From contig OZ029913.1 of the NCBI GenBank assembly GCA_964023275.1, forward strand, positions 54,089,644 to 54,153,643: 64,000 nt of DNA, in the 5' to 3' direction. The notes beneath the pieces were generated by a model. The model saw only the letters and a list, made by a program, of their open reading frames with translations, ran no database searches and was not told where the DNA came from. Below are positions 33,669 to 44,060 of the stretch, in pieces. A program made the translations under genes and the position numbers. Each line of letters opens with the position of its first letter. Within the stretch, counting starts at the first letter, position 1. The stretch is from Norana najaformis (taxonomy: Eukaryota > Annelida > Clitellata > Crassiclitellata > Hormogastridae).

Positions 33669-33670
33669 CT
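33490..33670 (+). repeat. (GAT)n microsatellite interrupted by a receptor exon fragment
   Basis: GATGATGAT tracts at about 33488-33520 and 33604-33668 flank an 81-base segment copied from the receptor ectodomain exon. The poly-Asp frame is not a gene. Confidence 0.9.
33523..33603 (-). pseudogene. Decayed partial copy of the receptor ectodomain exon
   Basis: This 81-base segment aligns almost throughout with 26404-26486 of the genuine exon, with about eight differences. On the minus strand it reads [18 protein letters not shown] before a one-base deletion shifts the frame. At least three differences are CpG to TpG/CpA changes, as expected for neutral decay. No splice sites flank it; (GAT)n lies on both sides. 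Confidence 0.85.
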
Positions 33671-34089
33671 GTAAATGTTAAAACAAAACTTCAATTTCAG
33701 TCAGTTTTTTAAATTTTTATACACTAAAATTTAAAACTTACATTTAAATTACTCATGAAAACACTTTTGCATTATATCGTGACTGAGATAATGTTGGCAT
33801 TGTTTTACCTTGGACTTACCAACAATGCTGTTTGTGGCATAATGCATCAAAAACTGCATAAAATTTTCAGTAAACACCAATCCTGTTTAAATAGCACTCC
33901 AATTTCTTGGTTACAATTTCAACAATTACCTCTACAGTAGAATGATTTTCATTGAAACATTTTAAAACTATACACATCAATCTCCTACTAAGCCAATCCA
34001 ATTCTAAATTTCTTAGAAAAAACGTTTGCTTTAAAGTTACAAATTAGTCCTAAACTCAGAATTTCTTGATAAGATTTATCTTCCAAAGC

Positions 34090-34620
34090 CCCAAGTACGG
34101 AGACCTGTGAAGTTTCCGAAGCCTGTGTCTACGTCTCTGCATCAGTATCCAGCATCCACCACAACACAAGAAACCCTTCATCTGCCTGTCAGATGCTGCT
34201 GCTGGCGGGAAAGATTAAGGAAGACCTCAACACGGGCGAGCAAAGGCTTTCATGCCAGCGATCGACTGCAAAGGAAGCTCGCTGGCAGCCGTTGGAAGTA
34301 CGAGGATATATTCCCATCGACCGAACAACGGGAGAGGAGGAGGCAGAGGGGGAGCAGAATGAGTGCTTAACAAGACACGTGACGTGTTTATAGTCGAGTG
34401 ATGTATGTGGCTCGCTGTTCGTCGGTAGCAAGCTCAGATGTTGATGTGATCTGCAATGATCTGTTTTCCTAATCATCATTGGATGCTGCTGCTGCTGTTG
34501 TTGCTGCTGAGATTGCTGCATATGTGCGTCGGTCTGCGTCGTCTCTGTCTAGGCACTTCAAACACCGAAGACCAGAGTCCGTCTGGGTAGCGCCACAACC
34601 ACCCAACCAACCAAGTACCA
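34090..34620. promoter_or_regulatory. CpG-rich patch, candidate promoter or 5' exon
   Basis: This stretch is richer in CpG than its surroundings. It contains an overlapping E-box/CRE-like ACACGTGACGTGT at about 34375-34388 and, on the minus strand, a TATAAA just upstream of it. It lies 5' of the receptor exons on the same strand, so it could be that gene's promoter or first exon. No convincing signal-peptide exon was found in it. Confidence 0.3.
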
Positions 34621-34784
34621 CATTTAAAAGGCAGAATTAACATGGAAATCAGATGGCATGCATTATACTCCGAGCTGGTAATCTGAAATCCTGCATAACG
34701 ACTATCCCTGGCTTAACAATGCCCCCCCCCCACTGATACTACTATCCCAACATCTGTTCTACTATTCTCTGGGGCACAGTACCC

Positions 34785-34985
34785 AACTGGTTGAGCACTT
34801 GTCTTGTAATGTGGAGGGTACGGGTTTGAGCCTCCCCTGAGATGATCACTGAAACAAATCCTTCACTCACAACTGCTCAGTGCTGTCAGTGTTGTCATGT
34901 TGAGCGAGCTCATAACAGCCAAGGCTGTAAGAGTCATGAAGATAAAAATGTCCATAAAATAATAATAATAATAATAATAACAGTA
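34785..34985 (+). mobile_element. tRNA-derived SINE, family S1, with (AAT)n tail
   Basis: Head with A-box-like CCAACTGGTTGAGCAC and B-box-like GGGTTTGAGCCTCC. Body CACTCACAACTGCT is as in the copy at 27790-28130. Ends in AATAATAAT from 34956. Confidence 0.7.
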
Positions 34986-35084
34986 AAGATAATAATAATA
35001 ATTGTCTATCTCGCATTTCTGGAGACACATGAGAATCTAGCTATCTTTTTCAATGGCTTTCAATCATAATTCAGCGTTTCAACG

Positions 35085-35205
35085 CCATCACTTTTTGGGT
35101 ACATTCTCTCTGCCAGAGCTGGATGAGACATAGCCTTTCCAGATGCTCTTGAGGGATTATACCTACCTCAGGTAAAAAAAAAAAATAATAATAATAATAA
35201 TAAGA
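35085..35205 (+). repeat. Short repeat family F copy with (AAT)n tail
   Basis: TCTTGAGGGATTATACCTAC and CTCAGG followed by poly(A) and AATAATAAT. It matches the family F core described at 35592-35725. Confidence 0.65.
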
Positions 35206-35417
35206 AAGAAGAAACGCCCACAGAACGCTCTACACTTACGCGACCGCTAACTCAGGGTTGCTTCTTCACCACGGCGCTTAAAGACAAGATCACGAGATTC
35301 GGAGGTGCAGCTAGTCGACCTGTTTCCAGTGTGCCAACCAGGACGCCACAGCAGCTCTAGTTGCTCCAGCAACAATAGATTTGTATCATAATTGAAGTGA
35401 CACAATAGATTTGTTTC

Positions 35418-35534
<117 letters not shown>

Positions 35535-35591
35535 GAAGTCTAATTTATTTATAATTTGTATTAATATTATTAATTCCATTATAATAATAAT

Positions 35592-35677
35592 AACTTGACA
35601 AGTAGCAGCCGTTCCAGATATTTTACCTCTTCTCCAATAAGTTTTTAATCCTGAGGGATCATATGTATCTGAGGGAA

Positions 35678-35721
<44 letters not shown>

Positions 35722-35725
35722 GCAA
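35592..35725 (+). repeat. Short repeat family F, best copy, with (AAT)n tail
   Basis: ACTTGACAAGTA, CCGTTCCAGAT and CCAATAAGTTTTTAATCC, then TGAGGGATCATATGTA and a TGAGGG block, then (AAT)n from 35679. The first 90 bases match 12018-12110 in the RhoGEF intron closely. The core also occurs at about 24325-24360 (minus), 35138-35175, 52320-52360 and 63578-63612. Confidence 0.75.
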
Positions 35726-36125
35726 AAATAATAATAACAACAACCTAACTAGGCCAATAACCATCAGCAGTGATACTAAAGCATACCTTTGCCTTTTGGT
35801 TTCTTTTTCTGCCTTGTCCTAGATCTGTTCTGCCTTGATTTATTTATCTTTATGGTAATAATTGTTTGTCAAAGACAGTAACATATGATTCGAACAGCTG
35901 CTAAAGCAGGACTTTCAGTACTTTCCAATTTGATAAAGTACTGCAATGCACAGCTATTTTTAAATGTTGTAAAATAATATTTATTGCATTTTCTGAATGT
36001 TTCCTTCTTTACAAATTATCAGAGCATTACAGTGAACTTGTACTTAATGCACTTTAACATCAGTTAAGCCAACACTTTTGCTAGATACCTAAAAGGCACT
36101 ATATACTATATTAAGTGTCTAGATA

Positions 36126-36133
36126 TGCATACA

Positions 36134-36165
<32 letters not shown>

Positions 36166-36250
36166 CGTACATACATACATATATATATACATAAACATAC
36201 ATAGAAACATACATACAAAGAAACACCCACACAAACATGCATACATACAA
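36126..36250 (+). repeat. (ACAT)n microsatellite after a tail A remnant
   Basis: AAAAGGCACTATATACTA at about 36090 is followed by ACATACATAC repeats. A second tail A (AAAAGGCGCTACATAAATAG) with ACATAC repeats is at 36448-36510. Confidence 0.85.
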
Positions 36251-37034
36251 GTTAAAAGTTTGATTAAAAGTGAATGCTCTAATCCTAGCCTCTTTAGCTA
36301 CAATAGGCCTACAAAAGGCAAACATGTTTTTAACAAAAGCGAGCAGGAGGAGAGGACAATTTCTACAATAATTTGTTCTTATTTGCTTTAGTATTTTGCA
36401 AATCAGTTTTTCTGTTGATACTCAGTTCTTGGTGTATTTATCAGGCTCTTAAAAGGCGCTACATAAATAGCCAGTTACATACATACATACATATATACAT
36501 TCATACATATCAAGCAAAATGCTGTAACATTAAAACTGGTACACATACAACATCCAATTCCTACCTACTCTATCAGCACAGCATGCAAGTCAACACAAGG
36601 TACATCTCTGCTTTCTCTTTATTTCTCTTAGGTCTCAGCTTCCTTTGAACTCTTCCGACGTCTGTCTATCATTACTCTTTACTCCGGAACAAGAATCCCC
36701 AGCGCATTCTAATAGATGTAACGAAATACCAAGTTCAAAAAAAATATTAACAAGGAATGGGTCTTGAATTTGCAACTATAAAGGCCAAATAATTGTTAGG
36801 GTCTGCGAAAATGTGTGCCAGTCCACCACATTTTGGGGCATACGACAATTACCCCCGATGAACCTATAAATCCACCACTGATAATATATCGGGACACTTT
36901 AAACAGGACATGTTAAGAATCTACTAAAGATCGCACTACAAAGGCTGCACACAAGAGTCACAAAATCACAACAAGCAAAAGCAGAGCACAACAATGACAA
37001 CAAACAACAGAGCATGAGCAACACAGATTTATAC

Positions 37035-38900
37035 TGATATAATCTAAAGTCTTCTATGGCGCCGTTATCACAAAGCCCAAGCCATCAGTCTATGGTTGGT
37101 TCAAGTGAAATAGTAATCAAATTCATAATCCATTGGACAAGTCAGGTCAAATTTGATAGGCAGAGAAATCAGAAGTTAGGACACGGTGGGTAAGCAAGTA
37201 GAAAGAGATGAGTCTTTAGCTTAGGTCTGAATGACATCAAAGAACTGACAGAACGAACAGAACTGGACAGTGACTTTCAAAGATTTGGACCAGCTATTAA
37301 GAAGGTCTGAGAGCCCAACACTGTGCGGGGCATAGCAAGAGTCACAGTGTCCATTGATCGAGTGCAATATCTAATAGCATGAGGGGTGAGAATGGAACGT
37401 TGATAGGTCCGCCGATTTAAAAGCAGTACTTTGTGAACTATAAGACCTACTTTGAAATGCATTCTTTGCTCAATGGCAACCAGCGCAACGAATGTTATAT
37501 TCGCTTAATATGCTGATTTTTGGGATCTTTTTATGACTATGGCCAGAGAGTTCTGAACGATTTGTAGGTTGTGCAAATCTCCATTAGTGATAGCAGTAAG
37601 TAGTGAGTTACAGTAGTCAAGTCTGCTGGAAACCAATGCATTAGCTAGTTGGATTAACACAGTCTGAGACAAAAGAGATCTGATTCTATGAATATCCTGG
37701 ACGTTAAATTGAGCTAATCTGCATAAGGTCTGAACATGGTTAGAAAATAGCATGGTGGAATCAAATACCATGCCCAAACTGCATGCACATTCGATGCAGT
37801 AAACAAAATGAGCCACCCCACTGAAATTAGGGAATCAGTCGGTACAGTTGTTGGCTTGACACCTAGGAGAAGAAATTCAGTTTTAGAAGAATTTAGAAGC
37901 TTATTACTAGTCATCTAAGACTGAACACAGCCAAAACCAGACAAAAAGTAGTCGAAGGGCAGGATTAGACATAGAACTATCAAATGAAACGAATAGTTGG
38001 GTATCATCAACATACAAATGGTAGTTAAGAGAGTTATCAGTAAGTAGTGAACCCAGTATATGATGGACTAGTATATGATGTGACAAGGAGCAGACCCAGT
38101 ATAGAACCTTGTAGAACACTGCACTTCAAAGCAATGGGCGCAGAAGTGAGTTCATTTATGCGAATTGATTGAGTACAAGGTGAAAATAAGATGCACACAA
38201 ACTGAGAGCAGACTAGATAGATTGAACCAGTGTTGAAGGCAATGAAGGAGTATATTATGATCAACAGTGTCATGTGCAGCAGAAAGGTTAAGGAGAAAGA
38301 CAGCAGTTACTTTTTCTTTATCCATGGAGCTGATAATGTGATTGTTAATGGTAAGTATGCAGTTTCAGTGGAAAGGAAGGTTCAGGTTCTGGGTTGAAAA
38401 GTGACAGCTCAGGTGATTAGTAACTACTTTTCCAGAATTTGGAAATGAAATTGAGAGTCGCGATAGGGCAATAGCCTGACAGATCATCCAAAGAAAAAGA
38501 TCACCTTTTAAGAAGAGGGTAAACCATAGCATTAGCAAAGCTAGTGGGGAAGCAGTCTTCAACACAACTGAAGTTGACAATGAATGCGATGTTTGGCTCC
38601 AAGATATCTAAGCATTCTTTTTGAAGGGTGGTGAGATGATAAAATAGGATTACAAATCTCAGTCAAAGTTGTCAGTTGGAACAGGCTGAGACCTGGTGAA
38701 GGAGATTTGCGATATGACTGACCATCAGAGGAAGGAATGTTGGAAAATTTAACTCTTATGATTGAGATCTTGTCAGAAAACTGCTGTAGGAACCTGCCAG
38801 CAATGGAAGAATGTACTGAAGAGCTAGCTAAGTAATATACTTGCATTTGTCACAGTGTAGGATCTTGTTCAACATCTACCATGGTAACCTTAGAGAAGAG
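37035..38900 (-). mobile_element. LINE-B (L2/CR1-like), degenerate RT to 3' tail
   Basis: Read on the minus strand in broken frames. About 38800: RFLQQFSDKISIIR. About 38460-38500: a LISKFWKS-type RT motif 1. About 38050-37990: LNYHLYVDDTQLFVSF, the YxDD catalytic box. About 37900: TSNKLLNSSKTEFLLLG. About 37360-37270: TVLGSQTFLIAGPNLWKSL. The 3' tail has AATAGTAATCAAATTCATAA and ends near TAATCTAAAGTC. Stops and frameshifts show it is dead. Its tail is the reference for tail B elsewhere in the window. Confidence 0.85.
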
Positions 38901-38925
38901 AAGCCTGCAAAGACCAGACCAGACA

Positions 38926-39008
38926 AAACAAGACTCACATACTTACTTTATGTTAAATTATTTGTCAATCCACTTTAGTAATCCTAGGTGATCGTTCTCT
39001 ATAACTTG
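38926..39008 (+). repeat. 83-base direct repeat, copy 1 (copy 2 at 41032-41114)
   Basis: ACAAGACTCACATACTTACT, then CAATCCACTTTAGTAATCC and TAGGTGATCG-like, recur about 2.1 kb downstream with only a few differences. Confidence 0.85.
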
Positions 39009-39568
39009 TCAAATTTGACTGCTGAGACAAGTTTACCGACAATGGACACTGGCATCTGAATTTCAGGAGATGGGAAGGTAAATATGAGTGTTGCCAACAC
39101 CTGTGAAGCCAGCTGCATAGCCTCCTTGCAGCAGCAGTATCAGAGCTATAGATGGGTTAGGAAGGGCGTGCACTGACCCATGCAGCAACCCTCTTTGACT
39201 TGGCAGGAATGTGTTCATCCAGGATTTCAGGCAAAGTCGAATTCAGCCCAACCGCAGTCTTCTCAAGTTACGCATTTATAAAGAACTAAATGATTCTGCA
39301 CGGACACAACAACAGTCTCAATAAGGAACGAGCCTTAGATACAGCTTGTGATTAATTCTTATGTTACACATTACCGGTATTTTTTACTAAGGACATACAG
39401 GCTCAGCGAGGAATGTATCTTAAATACAGTGTGATATCGATTTTCAAATTAATTACACGAACATAGTCTCAGCTAAGAGAAATGAGTCGTGCACCCGCAC
39501 GTATTCTCGCAGTAACCACCACACTGTTATGAAGACAAATCACATTTAGAAAAACAATTGTCACTCAC

Positions 39569-39900
39569 CGATGCTACAATTTTCCACGCAGTTTACATAA
39601 CAGAAGGAGAGCCGATCTCAGACCTCGTGCGCGCAGCTTTACGAAGACACATAATAATTTCGCGACCCGATGCCAAGGTGCTCAACTGACTGCCAGCATC
39701 GTCATATTGCCGGGGCTGGCGCACTTATCACGCGGGCTTCGTGTTAATACAGATGAGAAGAAGCCTAACGCGGCAGCGGCAGCGGCAGAGGCAGTGTCGG
39801 CGGCCTTTCAGGGACATCTGCGGCCCTGATGGCTGGCATTGTGCGGTCACAAAAGCCACGCACGGCAACGTACCCCCCAAAGCACACCTGCAAGCCAATA
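39569..39900 (-). promoter_or_regulatory. CpG-rich patch with strong minus-strand splice donor; candidate 5' UTR exon
   Basis: The patch is dense in CpG, with GCGGCAGCGGCAGCGGCAG and TCACGCGGGCTTCG. On the minus strand it ends in CATCG followed by GTGAGTGAC at 39568, a consensus donor. It lies upstream of the receptor gene on its strand and could be a non-coding first exon. This assignment is inference; it could equally belong to another transcript. Confidence 0.3.
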
Positions 39901-40874
39901 AACAGTTTTACGCATGGCCAGGCTCTATTTAGCTGCGAGTTTCAACTTACAGCCCCATTCACGGGGCAATTAATAAACAGTTTGGCAAACAGAAAAGCCT
40001 GCAATGCAATACCATCGGCAGTATTTCCTCAGAGGCCAACAAAGCCCTGATTGAAGCATTCAAGCGAACACACTCGCAGATACATCACACAGACGCCTAG
40101 TCTCTGCTACTGGCAGCTGCTGGAAAATCCAATTGATAGGGCGTTCATCGCACAGTGAGTCACCGACACCAGTAAGCTTCTGAACCATAATCCAAAAACC
40201 CTAGGTTTCAACATTCATGGTATGGGACAAAATCAAGGTCTTGCGGTAAGGCAAGAAATTACAAAACAATCGTTAGAGATGGTAATTAAGGCAAATATTT
40301 CTAATCTTTTGCCAAGATGTCAACCATCCTAGCACCAAATTTTACAGATGGTCAGTAAATGTACGCCAAGTCTTAATGCATTCATTAACATTTTTACAAC
40401 CAAAACTGTAGCGCTAGCTTTCACTGTAACTTGTAAGGGAACAGAGAACTTCACGTTCACTAGTTCAGATTACCCCATTTTGCCCTTAACCACAGGCTTC
40501 CTTACTCCTACTGCTTCCAACCACAGAACACACCTAGCTAGCATCATCTTTTAGTTACAGATACATATTTTTACTTCAGGTATTCTAATAATTTGAAAAA
40601 ACAAAACACTTCCTGGATGTAGAGCATCATCACTTGATATGCAGATGCCATCTTCACTGTTACAGTGCCAACTGGCAATGTAACAGTGGAGTCTTGAGCA
40701 AAATGAGAAAAACAACTGGGCAAACATCAGGCTGTCAAGTTTAGACGGATGTATGTCCAGTGTATCCCTCTAAATCTGCCACTAATACCTAACTTCTATC
40801 ACTGTCTGTCAGAAACAACAATCACCCCACAAGCTCACCCAACGTCTGCTCGGAGAAGCACGACTGTGGAATTA

Positions 40875-40975
40875 GTATGTATATATATATGCATGTATGT
40901 ATGCATGCATGTATGCATGTACGAATGTATGCATGCATGTATGTATGTATGCATGCATGTACGTATCCATATAGT
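40875..40975 (+). repeat. (ATGT/ATGC)n microsatellite
   Basis: ATGTATGCATGCATGTATGC repeats, about 100 bases. Confidence 0.92.
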
Positions 40976-41031
40976 CTGAACAATATGCCATTAATACACT
41001 ATGGATGTAGATTAAATTTCTTCTTTTGACG

Positions 41032-41114
41032 AAACAAGACTCATATACTTACTCTATGTTAAATTATATGTCAATCCACTTTAGTAATCCTAGGCGATCA
41101 TTTTTTATAACTGG
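41032..41114 (+). repeat. 83-base direct repeat, copy 2
   Basis: Partner of 38926-39008 in the same orientation, sharing ATGTCAATCCACTTTAGTAA and TCCTAGGCGATCA-like sequence. Confidence 0.85.
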
Positions 41115-41604
41115 TAATAATTATCTAGGCCAGCATTTGTAACAAAGCTGTAGGATCACCTAAAGAAATGTTATATTCTACAAATGTTTGTTGCCAGCAC
41201 ATTATTCAGACCAATTCCACAGCCACGCTTCTCACTGCTTTTGAATTATTGTATAGCATGTAAAATTTTCTAGACATCTCTTTGCCATGATGGATACAGT
41301 GGCAAAAATTCTGTTGACAGTTCAATTTCCGCCAAAAAATGCAATGTCACTTTGCTCTTTTATTGTTGTCGCCAGCGGTGCATATCCATCACCTCATATC
41401 AAACCTGACAAATGTTAACAAAAGACGAGTAAAAATGCAAGCACTATATTTATCGCTAATATATTACACAGAACAGCTACTGCGCTTTCATGACGAATGT
41501 GCTCTGCACTCCCACACAAAGGTCGCATGCATCAGCAATATCAGAAACAAAAGATTGATTGCAGTGACTCAGATGACAACTTTGCTGGAGTCTCATTTTT
41601 CTGT

Positions 41605-41735
41605 TAAATGTAATTGTAAATGTACAGGTTTTCTATAACGACCACATGGCCTGGACCATGCTCATTTTTCAATGAATTAATCGGGTGAGATCCTTCAACA
41701 CTGATGCCCTTTTGAATGGCTATGCCAATTTGTTA
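41605..41735 (+). repeat. Dispersed repeat family E, copy 4
   Basis: AATGTAATTGTAAATGTACA, ACCACATGGCCTGGACC, CTCATTTTTCAATGAATTAA and GGTGAGATCCTTCAACAC. Same orientation as the copy at 1130-1260. Confidence 0.75.
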
Positions 41736-42712
41736 GCTAGTAACTTCTGTGTCTAATGCACAAATGATGACACACTAAAACCATATTAGGTCAGTCTCCA
41801 TAAGGTCTGTCTGCTGAGAGAGGTAGTAGTCTGTGGTGGGAAGCTTGTTCGTACAGGTTAAGTTTTGAGTAAAGACTGAAATTACATGAAAGATTAAGCT
41901 GAACAAAGAGCTGTAGGGAGGGGAGAAAGTTCCAGCCAATGGCACCAAAAACTGATAAAGCTCATTTGAACCAAAAAAGCTCCAGATCTTCAGAGAACCA
42001 CAGTGAACGATGACTCAGAGTTGATAAAAAATGAAGCTTAACAGAACTGATGTGGCCAACTGACACTTGGATTAGGGGCAAAATGTTATAATTTCTACTA
42101 ATAAGAAACAGTCACAATGAACACATGGTGTCAATACTCCACACTAAACTCAACTGTATTTGAAAGCCACAACAGTGATTATGGATGCATGCACATCCAG
42201 TTTCAGTCACTTATTAAAATTCTAATCCCAGCTGTTCCTCAAATCAGCCCTAGTTCATTTTGATCTTGAATCGTTGTATACTTGCAACCATAGCTTTCCT
42301 ACACACAGCTGGCCTCCACAGACCTACCTTAAATCCATCCAGATGCAATGTATTTTTATTGTAGTAGAGACATTTGTATAGTTCCTCTAGACCCAGAACT
42401 ACTTGGGTGTGATTCGATATGGCAACTCTGAAGGGCATTCAATCAAATTTGTACTTCAAAGCTTTTGATCCCATACACACTCTTGTCAGTTATGATTGCA
42501 AAATTCTGCTTTGATTGCTATAAATGTATGGTTTTTAAACCATCCGGTAAATTTACTTTCCACTGTAAAAAGATGTCGTTGATTCAGAGATGAGCTGGCT
42601 TTGAGCATTAACCTAATCAAATTCAGAGTCGTAAATTTAACCACAGAGACAATTAATCCTCTAGGCCTAAATACATGACTCAGTTGACCAGCAATTAAAC
42701 TCTTTACACGGT

Positions 42713-42913
42713 ATGTCATCAACGAACTACCCTTCACATAAGGGGGAGGTTTTCATCGAAAAAGAATGTGTAGTCTGCAGTGAAACCATGAAAAGTACAC
42801 ATAGCTCACACCAAACACCTTCAAAAACACAGGCTAAGCGCACCTGTACAAAGCCAACGGTGGCCAACAAAAGCAAAAATCGAGCTCTTGTAAATAAACT
42901 ACTTTCCCGCTGA
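42713..42913 (+). CDS. Unrecognised 66-codon open frame (doubtful)
   Basis: ATG at 42713 to TGA at 42911. The product is basic and Ser/Thr/Lys-rich with one CxxC (ECVVCSETM). It has no recognised domain, only a modest start context and no partner exons. It is listed because codon composition is more protein-like than its surroundings. It may equally be chance. Confidence 0.15.
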   Translation: MSSTNYPSHKGEVFIEKECVVCSETMKSTHSSHQTPSKTQAKRTCTKPTVANKSKNRALVNKLLSR

Positions 42914-43484
42914 TCCACTGCACCAGGCCTGTTCCTATTCGTCTGCGCAAGAGAGCTCTAAGCCACAATAATCCGGATCCATTTTTATAGCCACTTAGTA
43001 GATATCCACGCCTACTAGAGGGCTTCTCTAAACAGAGCAGTGAACCGACGAGGACGACGACCATGTGTTATTCGTACAAGCAAATAAACCTGGTTCGAAT
43101 GCTTATTCATCGAGAAAGCTTTCAATAAGAGGTTCCCTATGGAACTCGTTTTTACAATGCCGGGCTTTGTGGAACTGTGAACGAGGTAAAGCGCAAGCAC
43201 TGAAGTTTGTAGTGTATGTAATGTTCTGAACCACTTGTGTTCTTCTAAAGAACTTCACAGGCAATTAATCAAACAATATAACTAATGACTTGTGAGTAAA
43301 ATTCAATAATAAATTTTGGCATGAATACATCTGAACTGCTGGTATGGCTAAAGAACTTTCGAAATCCCAGTTAACTATTTTCAAGATGTCAAAATGGAAT
43401 TGTATTGCTTATTAGTTCTTCAAAATGTTACTTCGGGTATTAATCAAATACCGCTGTTCTAACTACTAAGCGTCCCGATGCATT

Positions 43485-43685
43485 TATTTCGTAATCAACC
43501 TCTTCCTCATCATCTGATCTTTCCACTGACAGTCTACGGCCACGGTACTCATTATAGCTGAGTTCGCTAGGGGGCGCAGGTGAAGCCGAATTCTCAAAAC
43601 AGATTTCTGCCCTGGCGAGGATTTGAACCCCGACATTTCGTTTGACAGTTTAGTGCGCTAACCACGAGTGTTATTTTGATGAAAA
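43485..43685 (-). mobile_element. tRNA-derived SINE, family S2, copy 1
   Basis: The minus-strand head reads GTGGTTAGCGCAC-like (A-box) and GGGGTTCAAATCC (B-box) near 43620-43675. The body has GCGCAGGTGAAGCCG. The same body and head occur at 50450-50680 and 60435-60650, all on the minus strand. Confidence 0.7.
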
Positions 43686-43724
43686 CCCAGGAGTCAGTGA
43701 AAAGCTTTGAATCTTGCTGAATCA

Positions 43725-44060
43725 TACTAGAACAGTGTTGGGCTCTTGGGTGTTTCCAGTGGCTGGCCCAAAAGCTTTGGAGTTTACTACTCAGTTCTAT
43801 GTGTTCTGTCAGTACGATAATGGCACTCAGAAATGGTTCAGCTTGCTACCTACTGCTTAAATCACTTGGTAGCCTAACTTCTACTTGCCCAGACTTTCTG
43901 GATTTCAACTGGGTTTCTCGAATGGATTATGATTTGATTACAGTTTCACTTGAAGTGACCATCGATTGATGCTTTATGAATTATGATAACGTCAGCATTA
44001 TATGAGTCATTAGGTTGGATCAAATTAGATTTGATAAGAGATCTTTGTCATTCCAAATAC
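43725..44060 (+). mobile_element. LINE-B 3' fragment
   Basis: ACAGTGTTGGGCTCTTGGG and GTGGCTGGCCCAAAAGCTTT encode a decayed TVLGS...AGP...W motif. TGATTACAGTTTCACTTGAA and TTATGATAACGTCAGC follow, then an AATTAGATTT tail, matching LINE-B. Confidence 0.7.

Noticed and set aside
33445-33681. + strand poly-Asp open frame with a Cys-rich middle
   Set aside because: Poly-Asp is (GAT)n, and the middle is the antisense of the copied receptor exon.
34189-34521. Minus-strand frame with poly-Gln
   Set aside because: CAG/CAA-rich low complexity in a CpG-rich patch. There is no conserved segment and no phase-compatible donor to the receptor exon.
42727-42918. Minus-strand frame with a signal-peptide-like stretch (ARFLLLLATVGFVQV)
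   Set aside because: It has no ATG (the apparent start is GTG) and an upstream stop, so it is unlikely to be the missing receptor first exon.
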